This document shows positions 37,354 through 47,309 of a DNA stretch of 64,000 nt, piece by piece; within the stretch, counting starts at the first letter, position 1; each line of letters begins with the position of its first letter. Origin of the DNA: Methylococcales bacterium (lineage in GTDB: Bacteria > Pseudomonadota > Gammaproteobacteria > Methylococcales > Methylomonadaceae); the NCBI GenBank assembly GCA_030949405.1, contig JAUZSN010000002.1, positions 558,001 to 622,000 on the forward strand. The letters are read 5' to 3'. The notes beneath the pieces are model-generated. The model saw only the letters and a program-made list of their open reading frames with translations. It was not told the origin of the DNA and did not search any database. Made by a program: the position numbers and the translations under genes.

Positions 37354-38154
37354 TTACCTCCCTTTTCGTTTCATCATTCCTTTAGACGGGTTATAACCTA
37401 GGATTGCAGCGAACATAAATAGACAAAATGCAACAAGGGTATAAAAAAAGGCATAATGATTAAACTGTCCATACCACGCAAAACGAATGAGTTCAACGGC
37501 CTGAGAAAAAGGATTATAAAGGGCGAGGTTATGCAATAAAGGGCTGGATTCTTTTATTTTCCATAAGGGGTAAAGGGCGGTAGACATAAAAAACATGGGG
37601 AAAATAACAAAATTCATAACCCCTGCAAAATTTTCCAATTGCTTGATAAAGGATGACAGCAATAAGCCCAATGCGCCCAGCATTAACCCTGATAACACTA
37701 ACGCAGGAAAGAGTAATAAATAGCCTATTTCAGGGGCTTGAATATCATAAAACCAAGCAATCACTAAAAAAACATACACTTGTAAAATTGAAACTGCCGT
37801 TCCTGCAATCAGCTTGCAAACCAATAAAAACCAACGTGGCAACGGACAGACCATTAAAATTCGCATACTGCCCATTTCGCGATCATAAACCATTGATAAT
37901 GAGCTTTGCATCCCGTTGAATAGTTGGATCATTCCAATTAACCCTGGTGCAATATAGACCTCATATAAAATATAAGTTTCATAAGGCGGCGTAATGGCTA
38001 ACCCTAACGCGGCTCTAAACCCTGCGGCAAAAACAAATAACCAAATTAAAGGGCGTACGAGGGCGGAAACAAATCGCTCTTTTTGGTTTAAAAAACGTAA
38101 TAATTCACGTTGAACAATGCCCCACATAACGCGTAAAAAATAAATAAGGATCAT
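37354..38154 (-). CDS. ABC-2 type permease of the PQQ-associated cluster
   Basis: 266 residues with six membrane helices and the ABC-2 pattern (RELLRFLNQKERFVSALVRP, LYDREMGSMRILMVCPLPRWF, PMFFMSTALYPLWKIKESSPLL, NPFSQAVELIRFAWYGQ). It follows its ATPase with a 4-bp overlap. The four-gene set here (permease, ATPase, YVTN propeller, binding protein) is the arrangement known next to PQQ-dependent alcohol dehydrogenase systems. The substrate is not known; the permease type is usually associated with export. Confidence 0.88.
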   Translation of the reverse strand: MILIYFLRVMWGIVQRELLRFLNQKERFVSALVRPLIWLFVFAAGFRAALGLAITPPYETYILYEVYIAPGLIGMIQLFNGMQSSLSMVYDREMGSMRILMVCPLPRWFLLVCKLIAGTAVSILQVYVFLVIAWFYDIQAPEIGYLLLFPALVLSGLMLGALGLLLSSFIKQLENFAGVMNFVIFPMFFMSTALYPLWKIKESSPLLHNLALYNPFSQAVELIRFAWYGQFNHYAFFYTLVAFCLFMFAAILGYNPSKGMMKRKGR

Positions 38155-38885
38155 ACAGATATACCTTGCGTTAACTTATGAAAAGCATCACTAATCGTTT
38201 TGCTTTCACTTGTTTTTAAGACATGGGGAATTGACCCATTGGCTTTAATTTGTCCTTGGTGTAACACTAAGACATTATCATCAGGATAAATTTCATCAAT
38301 TAAATGAGTCGCCCATAAAACAGCTAATTGATGGCCGTTGACTAATTGATGGACATGTTCAACAATACTTTTACGACTGGGAAGGTCTAAACCAACGGTC
38401 GGTTCATCAAGCAATAACAACGCAGGACGATGTAATAAGGCTCTTGCAATTTCCACACGACGCTTATGTCCGCCATTTAATTGACGAACACTTTCACTCC
38501 GTCGTTCATACATATTTAGACGTTCTAATTCTTCTTGAATCCGTTGATTAGCCTGTTTACGGCTCATTCCATGTAAGGCCGCATGGTAGCGTAAATTTTG
38601 TAAGACCGTTAAATCAATGTCTAAAGTCGTTTGTTGAAACACAACCCCCAAACGCATTAACGCTTGTCTGGATTGGGCTTTAATATCAAAACCACATAAA
38701 TGAATCGACCCCTCACGGCTTTCATAAAGACGGGTTATTAATGAAAATAAGGTACTTTTTCCCGCGCCATTCGGGCCGAGTAATAAAGTGCATTCCCCTT
38801 GATTAACGTTAAAATTAATTTTATCCAGGGCCTTTTTTTTACCGTAGGCGAAACTGAGGTCTTTAACGGTTAACGCTGTTTTCAT
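38151..38885 (-). CDS. ABC transporter ATP-binding protein of the PQQ-associated cluster
   Basis: About 244 residues from ATG 38885 (MKTALTVKDLSFAYG), which overlaps the propeller stop as ATGA; an in-frame ATG at 38906 would add seven residues. Walker A GPNGAGKST, Q-loop VVFQQTT, signature here reading LNGGHKRRVEIARAL (LNGGH in place of LSGGQ), Walker B LLLLDEPTVGLD and the H-loop LWATHLIDEI are all present. Partner of the ABC-2 permease downstream. Confidence 0.9.
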   Translation of the reverse strand: MKTALTVKDLSFAYGKKKALDKINFNVNQGECTLLLGPNGAGKSTLFSLITRLYESREGSIHLCGFDIKAQSRQALMRLGVVFQQTTLDIDLTVLQNLRYHAALHGMSRKQANQRIQEELERLNMYERRSESVRQLNGGHKRRVEIARALLHRPALLLLDEPTVGLDLPSRKSIVEHVHQLVNGHQLAVLWATHLIDEIYPDDNVLVLHQGQIKANGSIPHVLKTSESKTISDAFHKLTQGISV

Positions 38886-39844
38886 GGTTTTGCCACAATT
38901 CCCCACGGATAACGACCGACACCGACCGATTTTGTGACCTTATGATTGGTTAAATCAATAATAGAAATATCATTACTGAGGCCATTGGTGGTATAAAGTC
39001 GCTTTTCATCGGGAGAAAACGCTAAATTCCAAACGCGTTGGCCCACTAATAGAAATTTTTCCACCTCAAAGGTTTTTGCATTAATAACCGCCACTCGATT
39101 AGCCGACCCCATTGCCACATACCCATATTTTCCCTCTTTATCAATCGCAATTCCCACGGGTTGTAGCTTGTCACGACTGACTCCTTGAATCTCTAAAGGA
39201 ATATTTTTAATAATTTTTTGACTGGCAACGTCTAAAATCATTAACGTCCCTGCCATTTCTGAAGTCACCCAAAGTTGTTTACTATCGGCTGTAAAATGAG
39301 CGGCTCTAGGACGTGGATCAACTAAAGTATTCTCAACAATTTCTAGGGTTTGACTGTCAATCCAATGAACCATATTCGTGGTTTCAGAGGCGCTAACAAT
39401 CCATTTATTATCAGGGCTGACCGCAATACCTTCTGGTTCAACGCCGACCTTGATAGATTTTATAACCTTTTTAGAGGGAATATCAATCACCGTCACTAAA
39501 TTATCATCCTCATTGGAGACATAAAGTCGATCGCCTTTGGGAGAAAGCGCAAAGGTTTCAGGGTCTTCCCCTGATGGGAGCTGCCCAACTTCTTTTAAGG
39601 TCTGCGTATCAATAATGCTAATCGTATCATCATCACTAGTGGCAATAAATAATTGGGTCTTATCCGAACTTAAAGTAAGGCCGCGTGGTCGTTGACCGAT
39701 TGCCACCGTTTTTAAAAGCGTGCCTTTAATGGGATCAACAATCGCTAACGCATTATCTTTTTCCAAAGTTACAAAAACGGTTTCTGCGTGTACCGAAGAA
39801 AGCGAAAGGAGTAATAAGCTCGTGTTTAACAGCCATTTTTTCAT
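38882..39844 (-). CDS. YVTN beta-propeller protein, PQQ-dependent catabolism-associated
   Basis: About 320 residues from ATG 39844 (MKKWLLNTSLLLLSLSSVHA, a clear signal peptide). The mature part is a seven-bladed YVTN-type propeller, e.g. AIVDPIKGTLLKTVAIGQRP, SIIDTQTLKEVGQLPSGEDP, TVIDIPSKKVIKSIKVGVEP and a final ISIIDLTNHKVTKSVGVGRYPWG. It is probably periplasmic and binds a cofactor or protein partner. The start overlaps the binding-protein stop (TAATG). Confidence 0.88.
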   Translation of the reverse strand: MKKWLLNTSLLLLSLSSVHAETVFVTLEKDNALAIVDPIKGTLLKTVAIGQRPRGLTLSSDKTQLFIATSDDDTISIIDTQTLKEVGQLPSGEDPETFALSPKGDRLYVSNEDDNLVTVIDIPSKKVIKSIKVGVEPEGIAVSPDNKWIVSASETTNMVHWIDSQTLEIVENTLVDPRPRAAHFTADSKQLWVTSEMAGTLMILDVASQKIIKNIPLEIQGVSRDKLQPVGIAIDKEGKYGYVAMGSANRVAVINAKTFEVEKFLLVGQRVWNLAFSPDEKRLYTTNGLSNDISIIDLTNHKVTKSVGVGRYPWGIVAKP

Positions 39845-41025
39845 TATTTTTTTCCACAAGTTGATTCAGGAAAATCAATACCTAATGTATCGAGTTCGGT
39901 TTTTTTATGTAAAAATCCCTCTATAGGGGCCGCAGTCACTAATGAACGAGGGGCAGCTAATAAAATAGGTTGCCTTAATTGACCATTCCACGCTCTAAAA
40001 GAGAGCGGCTTCCCTTTATAGCCTTGTAAGGCCAGTTGATCGCCTAATAAATAAGCTTTTATGGGCGCCAGTTGATTACTTTTAGCGCGTACTGACGCTT
40101 CACCAATCGCACGAACCGCTAAGTACGCCCCATAATCCACTTCTTCCATAGAGCGTCCAGCCGCTTCTTTAAAACGATTTTGAATTTGTACTGCACCCCA
40201 TTGTTCATGTGTTTTATGCCAAGCGGTTGCGATTAAACCTTGTGTGCCAATCACAGGCCGTGGCAGCCACGTTCGATAATTTAAATACTCACCAAACAAG
40301 CCTTTTTCATCCGCCACCACTAAGACATCATAATCGGTGACCTCTTGAGTGAAAACAGGCACATCCGATTGGGCGGTGCGGCGAGCATCGTAGGTATGTT
40401 TCCATATTTTTTCAGCAACAACATTTAAACCAAATTTTTTGGCCGAACGCTTAAGGGCTTTAGAAAATAAAACATCCTTTTCATCCGTACCTGTGACTAG
40501 AAACCATTTTTTCCAACGTTTTTTAAGCATAAACTGGGCTAACGCATCCGCACGCATCGCATGACTGGGTTGTAGGTGTAAAATATTATCACGGCATTCT
40601 GACCCTCGCAAGTCATCATCACGGGTCGCGACATCAAACAATAATTTAGTTTTCGCTTGCGGTAAATCAGCTAACTGCTTTAACTTATCCGCAGGTAAAT
40701 TCACCACGATAAAATTAATATCATCCGTAATATCGTCAATAAACCACTGATTTGCATCACAGGTTAACGGAACAACGATTTTAATTAACTCATACTGTTG
40801 AGCGGTAAACTGTCCTGTTGTATTATTATCTTTAATTGCAAGTTCTGCACCTATTATCCCTTTATTTTGAATGAAGTCATCAAGATTAGAGAGAGCCGCA
40901 GGAACCGCTTTCTCTTGGGTAATATAGGCAATTTTTATTCGTTGTTTAGGTGCGGAAACACCATTTTTAACCTGAAATAGGGTGAAAATAAGACATAAAA
41001 AGAGTAAGGTTAATGGTTTTTTCAT
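39844..41025 (-). CDS. ABC transporter substrate-binding protein, PQQ-dependent alcohol type
   Basis: About 393 residues from ATG 41025, chosen because it places a signal peptide (KKPLTLLFLCLIFTLFQVKN, ending VSAPK) at the start; an upstream in-frame ATG at 41049 is possible. The mature protein resembles type I periplasmic binding folds: RIKIAYITQEKAVPAAL, GAELAIKDNN, FIVVNLPADKL, ILHLQPSHAMRADALAQFML, KKWFLVTG, DYDVLVVADE. It leads the four-gene operon. Substrate unknown. Confidence 0.85.
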   Translation of the reverse strand: MKKPLTLLFLCLIFTLFQVKNGVSAPKQRIKIAYITQEKAVPAALSNLDDFIQNKGIIGAELAIKDNNTTGQFTAQQYELIKIVVPLTCDANQWFIDDITDDINFIVVNLPADKLKQLADLPQAKTKLLFDVATRDDDLRGSECRDNILHLQPSHAMRADALAQFMLKKRWKKWFLVTGTDEKDVLFSKALKRSAKKFGLNVVAEKIWKHTYDARRTAQSDVPVFTQEVTDYDVLVVADEKGLFGEYLNYRTWLPRPVIGTQGLIATAWHKTHEQWGAVQIQNRFKEAAGRSMEEVDYGAYLAVRAIGEASVRAKSNQLAPIKAYLLGDQLALQGYKGKPLSFRAWNGQLRQPILLAAPRSLVTAAPIEGFLHKKTELDTLGIDFPESTCGKK

Positions 41026-41158
41026 AAAGTCAATGCCTGATTCATTCATGGTTTCTAGGTTGTATCATAAATTTTAACGGTTTATAGGTTATCATTAATT
41101 GATGTTACGCAATGGAACGAAAAATACGTTTTTCATGCCTAAAAAAGATCCTTTTTAT

Positions 41159-42992
41159 GTATCTACTTTAAATTTCAGGGTAAAACAAATATCAGACCTG
41201 CAAACTTTGCGCTTTTTGAGCGATAAGATTCGCCATAGACGGCATTTTGAATTCACCACTAACTCGGTCATAAACATAATCATAAAAACTCACGGCTAGT
41301 TTTTTAGCCGTTTCAGCAAGACTCATAAAACTGTCTTTGATTTTCGTGCCTTTCTCATTTCGAGTCTGGAAGCTTATGTCTCGCGCACGCGCTTGTCTTC
41401 TTGCGCCAAGTTCGGCTGCATTGTTATGGAGTGGTAATTGTGGAAGCTCCAAAACTCGCAATAATTCAGTCTTTTTCGCCAGTGTTTTGGCGATGCGATC
41501 ATTGAGGTCTTCATAATCGCTTGTGGTTGCAAACAATTCATTAAATCGCGTTAACAACCATGCCTTTTTATCGGGGCAGGGATTTTTTTGATAGTTAAGC
41601 AACTCCTTATAATACTCCCAATAGTGCCCTCGAAAATCGGCTAATGCTTGCTGATGTATTTCCAGAATTGGACGGAGTTTTTTGTAGTGGCGAGCATCGT
41701 GAACCCAGCATAACCCCAAATGTTCCGTCAGTAATTTGAATTGCGGCGCATCGTCTGCAAGCAAGGTTTCAATAACAGGAAAATCCGTTTGTTGCTGATA
41801 ATAGGCAATGGCACAAGCTTCGGTGACATGCGCTACCTGTCTCACGCCTAAGCGTATTTAAGATCGCTAAGTGCAACTTAAATTGCGCTTCATTCATCAC
41901 TGTATTGACAGGTATTTGAGCATCAACTTTTGCCCGTGCTTTATCAGCTAACTTGAACTCGTCAAGCAAGGATTGAGCCTGTTGATTGTAGATATAATGG
42001 CGTGGCGCATAATCGGTCAGCACGTCCAGAACCGATAAACGGTTTTTGTGTTTGGTGGTGAAATAAGCGGTAAACAAGTCGTTGCAGACCACCTGACAAT
42101 AGTGGTTATCACCGTTGACTCGCGCACTGGTATCATCAATCTGCCCGTAATCACTGTTGAGAATACCGTTGCGATAAAGTTCGCTTTTTTCCTGATGCGC
42201 CCAGTCATAACCGCCTGTCCATTGCTGAGAAACATAAGTCGGCGACACCACAATGCCAATATTTTCAAAAAACCGACCATGGGTTTTTCGGTCACGCCCA
42301 TCATCTTAAGCATGGGAATCAAGCTACGAATTCCAATACCAAATTCGCCCTGACCTCGAACGCCTTCAGGCAATTGGGCGCGGTAATACTTATTTTCAGA
42401 AGGTGAATAAAAAATCTCACGGAGATACTTAATATTATTGGTTTTGATGACAATGTCTTGAATCACCACTTCCGCAAAGCCTTTAGATACTAAGTCGCTA
42501 GGCAAGCCAGTTTTGTCGAGTAGGCATTTTAGCGTTTGGTCGATTTTAACTCGTGGGATCTTGGGTTTACGGCGGCGTTTTTTCTTATCCGAGTCCGTAT
42601 TTTCAGTGTCGTTATTAGTTTCTTTTTGCGCGTCAACTTGTGCTTTTTTACGTTCGTCTTCGGATGAAATATCATCACCCTTATTATTTTTATTGGGTTT
42701 GATATCAGGCTTTCCCTGCTCACCTTTCAAGCGATTAACCTCGTCACGAAGTTGCTGTAATTCAGTTTCTAAAGACAATTTATCACTGGCTAAGCGTTCA
42801 ATAAGATTGAATATTTTTTTGACAATATCCTGCGCTTCGCTACTTTCCATTTGAGCGATTTCTTGATAAATGGCGTTAGTTTCAGCCTGTAGGTCGTGGA
42901 TATTCAAAGTATGTAAATGTTCGTTCTTTTATGATATGTTGTCAAATCTATTTTAGAAATTTTATCTTTACCCTGAGATTTAAAGTAGATAC
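41159..42992 (-). mobile_element. IS66-like element, copy 2, with 8-bp target duplication
   Basis: 1,834 bp, inverted ends GTATCTACTTTAAAT(T/C)TCAG, flanked by CTTTTTAT at 41151-41158 and 42993-43000. It lies in the divergent gap between the PQQ-associated operon and the PilZ gene and stops 31 bp before the PilZ start, so it has probably replaced or split that gene's promoter. The transposase frames are broken. Confidence 0.92.
41192..42907 (-). pseudogene. IS66-like transposase, frameshifted (copy 2)
   Basis: Three frames (42907-42017, 42251-41769, 41845-41192) together encode the roughly 560-residue transposase. The central QIDDTSARVNGDNHYCQVVC stretch, with the putative first DDE aspartate, is intact here, as is VHDARHYKKLRPIL. 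Breaks lie in the MVGFF.NIG region (a lost T in the run) and after LNTL. It is less damaged than copies 1 and 3. Confidence 0.82.
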
Positions 42993-43023
42993 CTTTTTAT
43001 CTTAAATTACTCTACTTATAAAA

Positions 43024-43506
43024 ATGCGTGATTCCCCAGAAGAAGTCGATATAGATGATGATTTTTTTGATTATCCTAATGAAAACTTATCGCTACATAC
43101 GTGGTTAAAGCATGATGATTTAGGCATTGACCCCACAATGGAGAGCTATGATAACAAACGTAAAACCGTACGTTATATTAGGAATGATATAGAGGCCAGT
43201 ATTAATTTAGCTAATATTTTTGGCGGCTATCGATCGCTTAGTTATAATCGTCCAATTAAAGTAAAGCTATTGGATATTAGTACAAAAGGGGCCTTAATTT
43301 CTAGTCCTAAAAAAATTCGTATGGATAAAAAAATTATCTTAACGCTTATTTTTAAAGGACAAAAAAAATTTGAAGTTTTCTCTAAAGTTATTCGGGAAGA
43401 AGTTTATGCCGAAAAAACGTATGGGCTTATGTTTGACAAAGCACGTCATGATTTAGGGGATTACTTACTTGAAAGTCAAACCGAGTTAGTTTTTCAAGAT
43501 TTTTAA
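43024..43506 (+). CDS. PilZ domain protein
   Basis: 160 residues, soluble. A PilZ pattern is visible: a basic RYIRND at about residues 41-46, [20 protein letters not shown] with the D-x-S-x-x-G motif at about 83-88, and a final YGLMFD. These are the c-di-GMP-binding elements of PilZ proteins (RxxxR then D/NxSxxG), although the first is imperfect. The IS66-like copy 2 ends 31 bp upstream. It converges with surE with a 4-bp overlap of the ends. Confidence 0.8.
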   Translation: MRDSPEEVDIDDDFFDYPNENLSLHTWLKHDDLGIDPTMESYDNKRKTVRYIRNDIEASINLANIFGGYRSLSYNRPIKVKLLDISTKGALISSPKKIRMDKKIILTLIFKGQKKFEVFSKVIREEVYAEKTYGLMFDKARHDLGDYLLESQTELVFQDF

Positions 43507-44243
43507 GGCAGCCATGTCGCTAATGACTTAATCCGTTGATGTGCGGTTAAATCTAATTGCAATGGGGTGACTGAAACATAGCCCATTTTAACCGCATAAA
43601 AATCAGTTCCCTCGCCCGCATCTTGCGCCGCTCCAGGTGGGCCAACCCAATAGATTTCATTACCACGAGGATCCTGAGCCTTAATCATCGCTTCCGCTTT
43701 ATGACGTTGTCCTAATCGTGTTGATTGATAGCCTTTAAGTGCATCTAACGGCAGATCAGGAACGTTTACATTTAATAAGGTGTCTGAGGGTAAAGGGTTC
43801 GCTATAATTTGCTGCATTAACGTCACCGCCACAGAGGCCGCTGTTTCAAAATGATGAGGATCAGAGGCGGCTAGCGAAATTGCAATGGCAGGCAAACCTA
43901 AAAATCGCCCCTCTGTTGCAGCGGCAACCGTGCCTGAATATAAGACATCATCCCCTAAATTGGCCCCATGATTAATCCCTGCAATCACCATGTCGGGTTC
44001 CGTATCTAACAAACCTGTTAAGGCTAAATGAACACAATCCGTGGGAGTCCCATCGACCCGAATAAACTCATTTTCAGAACGTTTTGCTCTTAAGGGGGTT
44101 TCGAGTGTTAATGAATTACTTGCGGCACTACGGTTTTTATCGGGAGCCACCACGGTAATTTTTGCATAATTAGCCAGTGATTCCGCCAATGCTTGCAAAC
44201 CTTTTGCAAGATAACCATCATCATTACTCAACAAAATGTGCAT
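43503..44243 (-). CDS. surE: 5'/3'-nucleotidase SurE
   Basis: Metal-dependent nucleotidase active on nucleoside monophosphates, linked to stationary-phase survival. 246 residues, usual length. The metal site [15 protein letters not shown] with D8/D9 is at the start, followed by [30 protein letters not shown], and [30 protein letters not shown]. The usual operon with pcm and nlpD/rpoS is absent; here it is divergent from a Smr-domain gene. Confidence 0.95.
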   Translation of the reverse strand: MHILLSNDDGYLAKGLQALAESLANYAKITVVAPDKNRSAASNSLTLETPLRAKRSENEFIRVDGTPTDCVHLALTGLLDTEPDMVIAGINHGANLGDDVLYSGTVAAATEGRFLGLPAIAISLAASDPHHFETAASVAVTLMQQIIANPLPSDTLLNVNVPDLPLDALKGYQSTRLGQRHKAEAMIKAQDPRGNEIYWVGPPGAAQDAGEGTDFYAVKMGYVSVTPLQLDLTAHQRIKSLATWLP

Positions 44244-44322
44244 AGTGTTAGCCCTGTGCTTAAAAAAGCTATAAAATTAGCTCATTCTATCCTATAAACA
44301 CTGTAGACAACATTAAACTGAC

Positions 44323-44856
44323 GTGGCAAAAAAAATACTCTCAGACGAAGATTCAGCATTATTTCGACAAACCATCGGTAAAGTAACGGTCATTGAACAA
44401 GATACGGTACTTTTAAGCCCTAAAGTTACGATTAAGTCACCACCGAATAAAACGGATCATTTTTTGCAAAAAACGACTGCGGTTATTGAGCAATTACGTG
44501 CCGAAGATCATTTAAGTTTTTTAGTCTCAGGTTTGCATAAAAAAGTATTAAAAAAATTACGCAATGGCTATTTTGGGGTTGATGCTGAGTTAGATTTACA
44601 CGGGTTAAGTAGTTTAGAAGCAGGACGACAATTACAGCATTTTTTGCGTGATACCGTTAAAGAGGGTTGTGAATGTGTTCATATTATTCATGGTAAAGGC
44701 TATCGTTCAGAAAATAATTTTCCGATTTTAAAAAATAATCTGAATATGTGGTTAAGACAACACAATGATGTGCTGGCTTTTTGTTCCGCCTCACCTAAAG
44801 ACGGTGGAACGGGGGCGGTTTTAGTTTTATTGCAGGTTAGTGATAAGTATCAATAA
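44323..44856 (+). CDS. Smr-domain protein (SmrB/YfcN type)
   Basis: 177 residues from GTG 44323. The N-terminus (DEDSALFRQTIGKVTVIEQD) and the C-terminal Smr domain with LDLHGLSSLEAGRQLQHFL, HIIHGKGYRSE, and AFCSASPKDGGTGAVLVLL identify it. LDLHGL and HGKG are the two Smr signatures; family members are nucleases, and SmrB cleaves mRNA at collided ribosomes in E. coli. It begins 80 bp from the surE start on the opposite strand. Confidence 0.87.
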   Translation: MAKKILSDEDSALFRQTIGKVTVIEQDTVLLSPKVTIKSPPNKTDHFLQKTTAVIEQLRAEDHLSFLVSGLHKKVLKKLRNGYFGVDAELDLHGLSSLEAGRQLQHFLRDTVKEGCECVHIIHGKGYRSENNFPILKNNLNMWLRQHNDVLAFCSASPKDGGTGAVLVLLQVSDKYQ

Positions 44857-44972
44857 GTAAGTACTCCAACAAAAGTTATTAAGTATTTTTTACCGAAATT
44901 ATCTAATATCTCTAAAACTGATTTTTTTAAATGTTCATAACTTAAATAACAATCCAAAGGTAACCACTCATG

Positions 44973-46065
44973 GTATCTACTTTAAATCTCAGGGTAAAGA
45001 TAAAATTTCTAAAATAGATTTGACAACATATCATAAAAGAACGAATAGTTACATACTTTGAATATCCACGACCTACAGGCTGAAACTAACGCCATTTATC
45101 AAGCAATCGCTCAAATGGAAAGTAGCGAAGCGCAGGATATTGTCAAAAAAATATTCAATCTTATTGAACGCTTAGCCAGTGATAAATTGTCTTTAGAAAC
45201 TGAATTACAGCAACTTCGTGACGAGGTTAATCGCTTGAAAGGTGAGCAGGGAAAGCCTGATATCAAACCCAATAAAAATAATAAGGGTGATGATATTTCA
45301 TCCGAAGACGAACGTAAAAAAGCACAAGTTGACGCGCAAAAAGAAACTAATAACGACACTGAAAATACGGACTCGGATAAGAAAAAACGCCGCCGTAAAC
45401 CCAAGATCCCACGAGTTAAAATCGACCAAACGCTAAAATGCCTACTCGACAAAACTGGCTTGCCTAGCGACTTAGTATCTAAAGGCTTTTTCGTAGCTTA
45501 ATTCCCATGCTTAAGTCTCAGGAAAAAAGCGAGCTTTATCGCAGCGGTATTCTCAACAGTGATACAGTCATATTGATGATACCAGTGCGCGAGTCAACGG
45601 TGATAACCACTATTGTCAGGTGGTCTGCAATGACTTGTTTACCGCTTATTTCACCCCTAAAAACAAAGACCGTTTATCGGTTCTGGACGTGCTGACCGAC
45701 GGTGCGCCACGCCATTATATCTACAATCAACAAGCTCAATCCTTGCTTGACGAGTTCAAGTTAGCTGATAAAGCGCGGGTAAAAGTTGATGCTCAAATAC
45801 CTGTTAATACAGTGATGAATCAAGAAGACAAGCGCGTGCGCGAGACATAAGCTTCCAGACTCGAAATGAGAAAGGCACGAAAATCAAAGACAGTTTTATG
45901 AGTCTTGCTGAAACGGCTAAAAAACTAGCCGTGAGTTTTTATGATTATGTTTATGACCGAGTTAGTGGTGAATTCAAAATGCCGTCTATGGCGAATCTTA
46001 TCGCTCAAAAAGCGCAAAGTTTGCAGGTCTGATATTTATTTTACCCTGAAATTTAAAGTAGATAC
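44973..46065 (+). mobile_element. IS66-like element, copy 3, internally deleted
   Basis: Ends match the other copies (GTATCTACTTTAAATCTCAG left; ...TTTAAAGTAGATAC right) but the length is 1,093 bp. Several segments are missing: most of the GFAEVV...HQEK part near 45488-45527, and from the VMN region (45820) straight to the RRQARARD region. The flanks CACTCATG (44965-44972) and CTTCAAAT (46066-46073) do not match, so there is no target duplication. Confidence 0.87.
45058..46031 (+). pseudogene. IS66-like transposase remnant (copy 3)
   Basis: An intact N-terminal frame (45058-45501, coiled coil plus Lys/Arg-rich linker) breaks off at SKGF, followed by short out-of-frame pieces (45507-45695, 45620-45850) and the C-terminal SFQTRNEKGTKIKDSFMSLA stretch up to 46031. 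Catalytic residues are lost. Confidence 0.8.
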
Positions 46066-46214
46066 CTTCAAATGTCCTTTATCATCTCACACTTACAAAA
46101 CCGCCTAAGATTTCAAAAAAGGCTCTCAGTCCTTGATCTCGTTAGAAAAATAACCTTTTGTGTCGCAGTTGCTATAATAATCGATAGTTTATTTGTTTTT
46201 TTAGGAATTACGCT

Positions 46215-46583
46215 ATGCGTTTTATTACAGCTCTACCTTGGAATTTTGTCATTGTTGTTACACTTATTGGACTTTATGAAAGCCAAATTCCTGTTGAAGG
46301 GGTAATTGAACAAAGCTTATTTGTCCTATTTTTATGCGCCTTAGTTTTTGGTTTTATTAATAGTTCTAATATTTCACACCATAACTTTACCTTATTAATT
46401 ATTCGCTCAACCACCTCCGTTGCAATGGCCAGTGGCTTTAGTAGTTATTTGTGGTGGGGAACGGAACATGGCTTACCTTTTATTTATGGTATTGGTCTGG
46501 CCATCGTCATGATTAATGCGATTATTTCCCCGATTAATAGCTTTAAAACCGCTTTAAGAGATTTCCATGTCCCTGAGTCATAA
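46215..46583 (+). CDS. Small multi-pass membrane protein of unknown function
   Basis: 122 residues with about four hydrophobic helices (FVIVVTLIGLY, SLFVLFLCALVFGFI, TSVAMASGFSSYLWW, IYGIGLAIVMINAII). No family recognised. A TATAAT-like box at 46173-46178 lies 37 bp upstream of the start. The next gene, a membrane metallopeptidase, begins 3 bp after its stop, so they are probably co-translated and may act together. Confidence 0.6.
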   Translation: MRFITALPWNFVIVVTLIGLYESQIPVEGVIEQSLFVLFLCALVFGFINSSNISHHNFTLLIIRSTTSVAMASGFSSYLWWGTEHGLPFIYGIGLAIVMINAIISPINSFKTALRDFHVPES

Positions 46584-46586
46584 TTC

Positions 46587-47264
46587 ATGAAACAGCTTGC
46601 TTATTTAATTTTTTTAATGGGGTTGATTACTTATTTTTGGGAACACCCCGTTCTTTATCCTTTAAAATTACTGGTCGTTTTTTTTCACGAATCCTCTCAC
46701 GCACTGGCAACCGTTTTAACAGGTGGGCAGGTTAAAGAGTTTGTGATTAATTATGAACAAGGCGGGCATGTGGTGTCCTTGGGTGGAAATCGTTTTATAA
46801 TTTTGAGTTCGGGCTATTTAGGCTCATTATTATGGGGGGTTATTATTTATGTTGCGAGCGTTCAAATTTTATACGATAAAGTATTGATGGGCTGCTTAGG
46901 GGTTAGTATTATTTTAATTACCGTTTTGCTTTCAAGTTCTAAATTTAGTTGGTTATTTGGTTTAACCTCTGGAATAGGAATGCTGGTTATCGCTCGCTTT
47001 TTAGCTAATAGTTATAATGATTTTTTGTTACGATTATTAGGCTTAACCAGTATGATTTATGTCCCCTTAGATATTTATAGTGATACTATTTTTCGAGCGC
47101 ATTTAGAATCCGATGCTTATATGTTGGCTCAGCATACGGGAGGTTCCACTGTTTTATGGGGGAGCTTATGGATTGCGATTAGCTTGATTGTCATTTATTA
47201 TTGTTTGAAATGGTCATTAGTCAAACAAAACCAAACTCGAATAAAAAAGCATGAGTCATTTTAG
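46587..47264 (+). CDS. M50-like membrane zinc metallopeptidase
   Basis: 225 residues, about six membrane helices. The zinc motif HESSH lies at residues 34-38 (FFHESSHALATVLTGGQV), as in M50B-like proteins, together with a short GGHVVSLGG segment at about 61-69. A third ligand aspartate is probably in the later membrane region (VPLDIYSD). Intramembrane site-2-type proteases cleave membrane-bound regulators; the target here is unknown. Transcribed with the small membrane protein upstream. Confidence 0.78.
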   Translation: MKQLAYLIFLMGLITYFWEHPVLYPLKLLVVFFHESSHALATVLTGGQVKEFVINYEQGGHVVSLGGNRFIILSSGYLGSLLWGVIIYVASVQILYDKVLMGCLGVSIILITVLLSSSKFSWLFGLTSGIGMLVIARFLANSYNDFLLRLLGLTSMIYVPLDIYSDTIFRAHLESDAYMLAQHTGGSTVLWGSLWIAISLIVIYYCLKWSLVKQNQTRIKKHESF

Positions 47265-47309
47265 TTTATGCCCTTAACGGTTTTTCAAGCCATCATCTTT
47301 CTATAAATA

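Noticed and set aside
42513-42854. Plus-strand frame, also seen reversed at 45111-45452 and 12631-12948
   Set aside because: It is the antisense shadow of the IS66-like transposase N-terminus, present in each copy.
41159-46065. Composite transposon formed by two IS66-like copies around PilZ-surE-smr
   Set aside because: Copy 2 has its own matching 8-bp duplication and copy 3 has none, so the copies did not move together as one unit.
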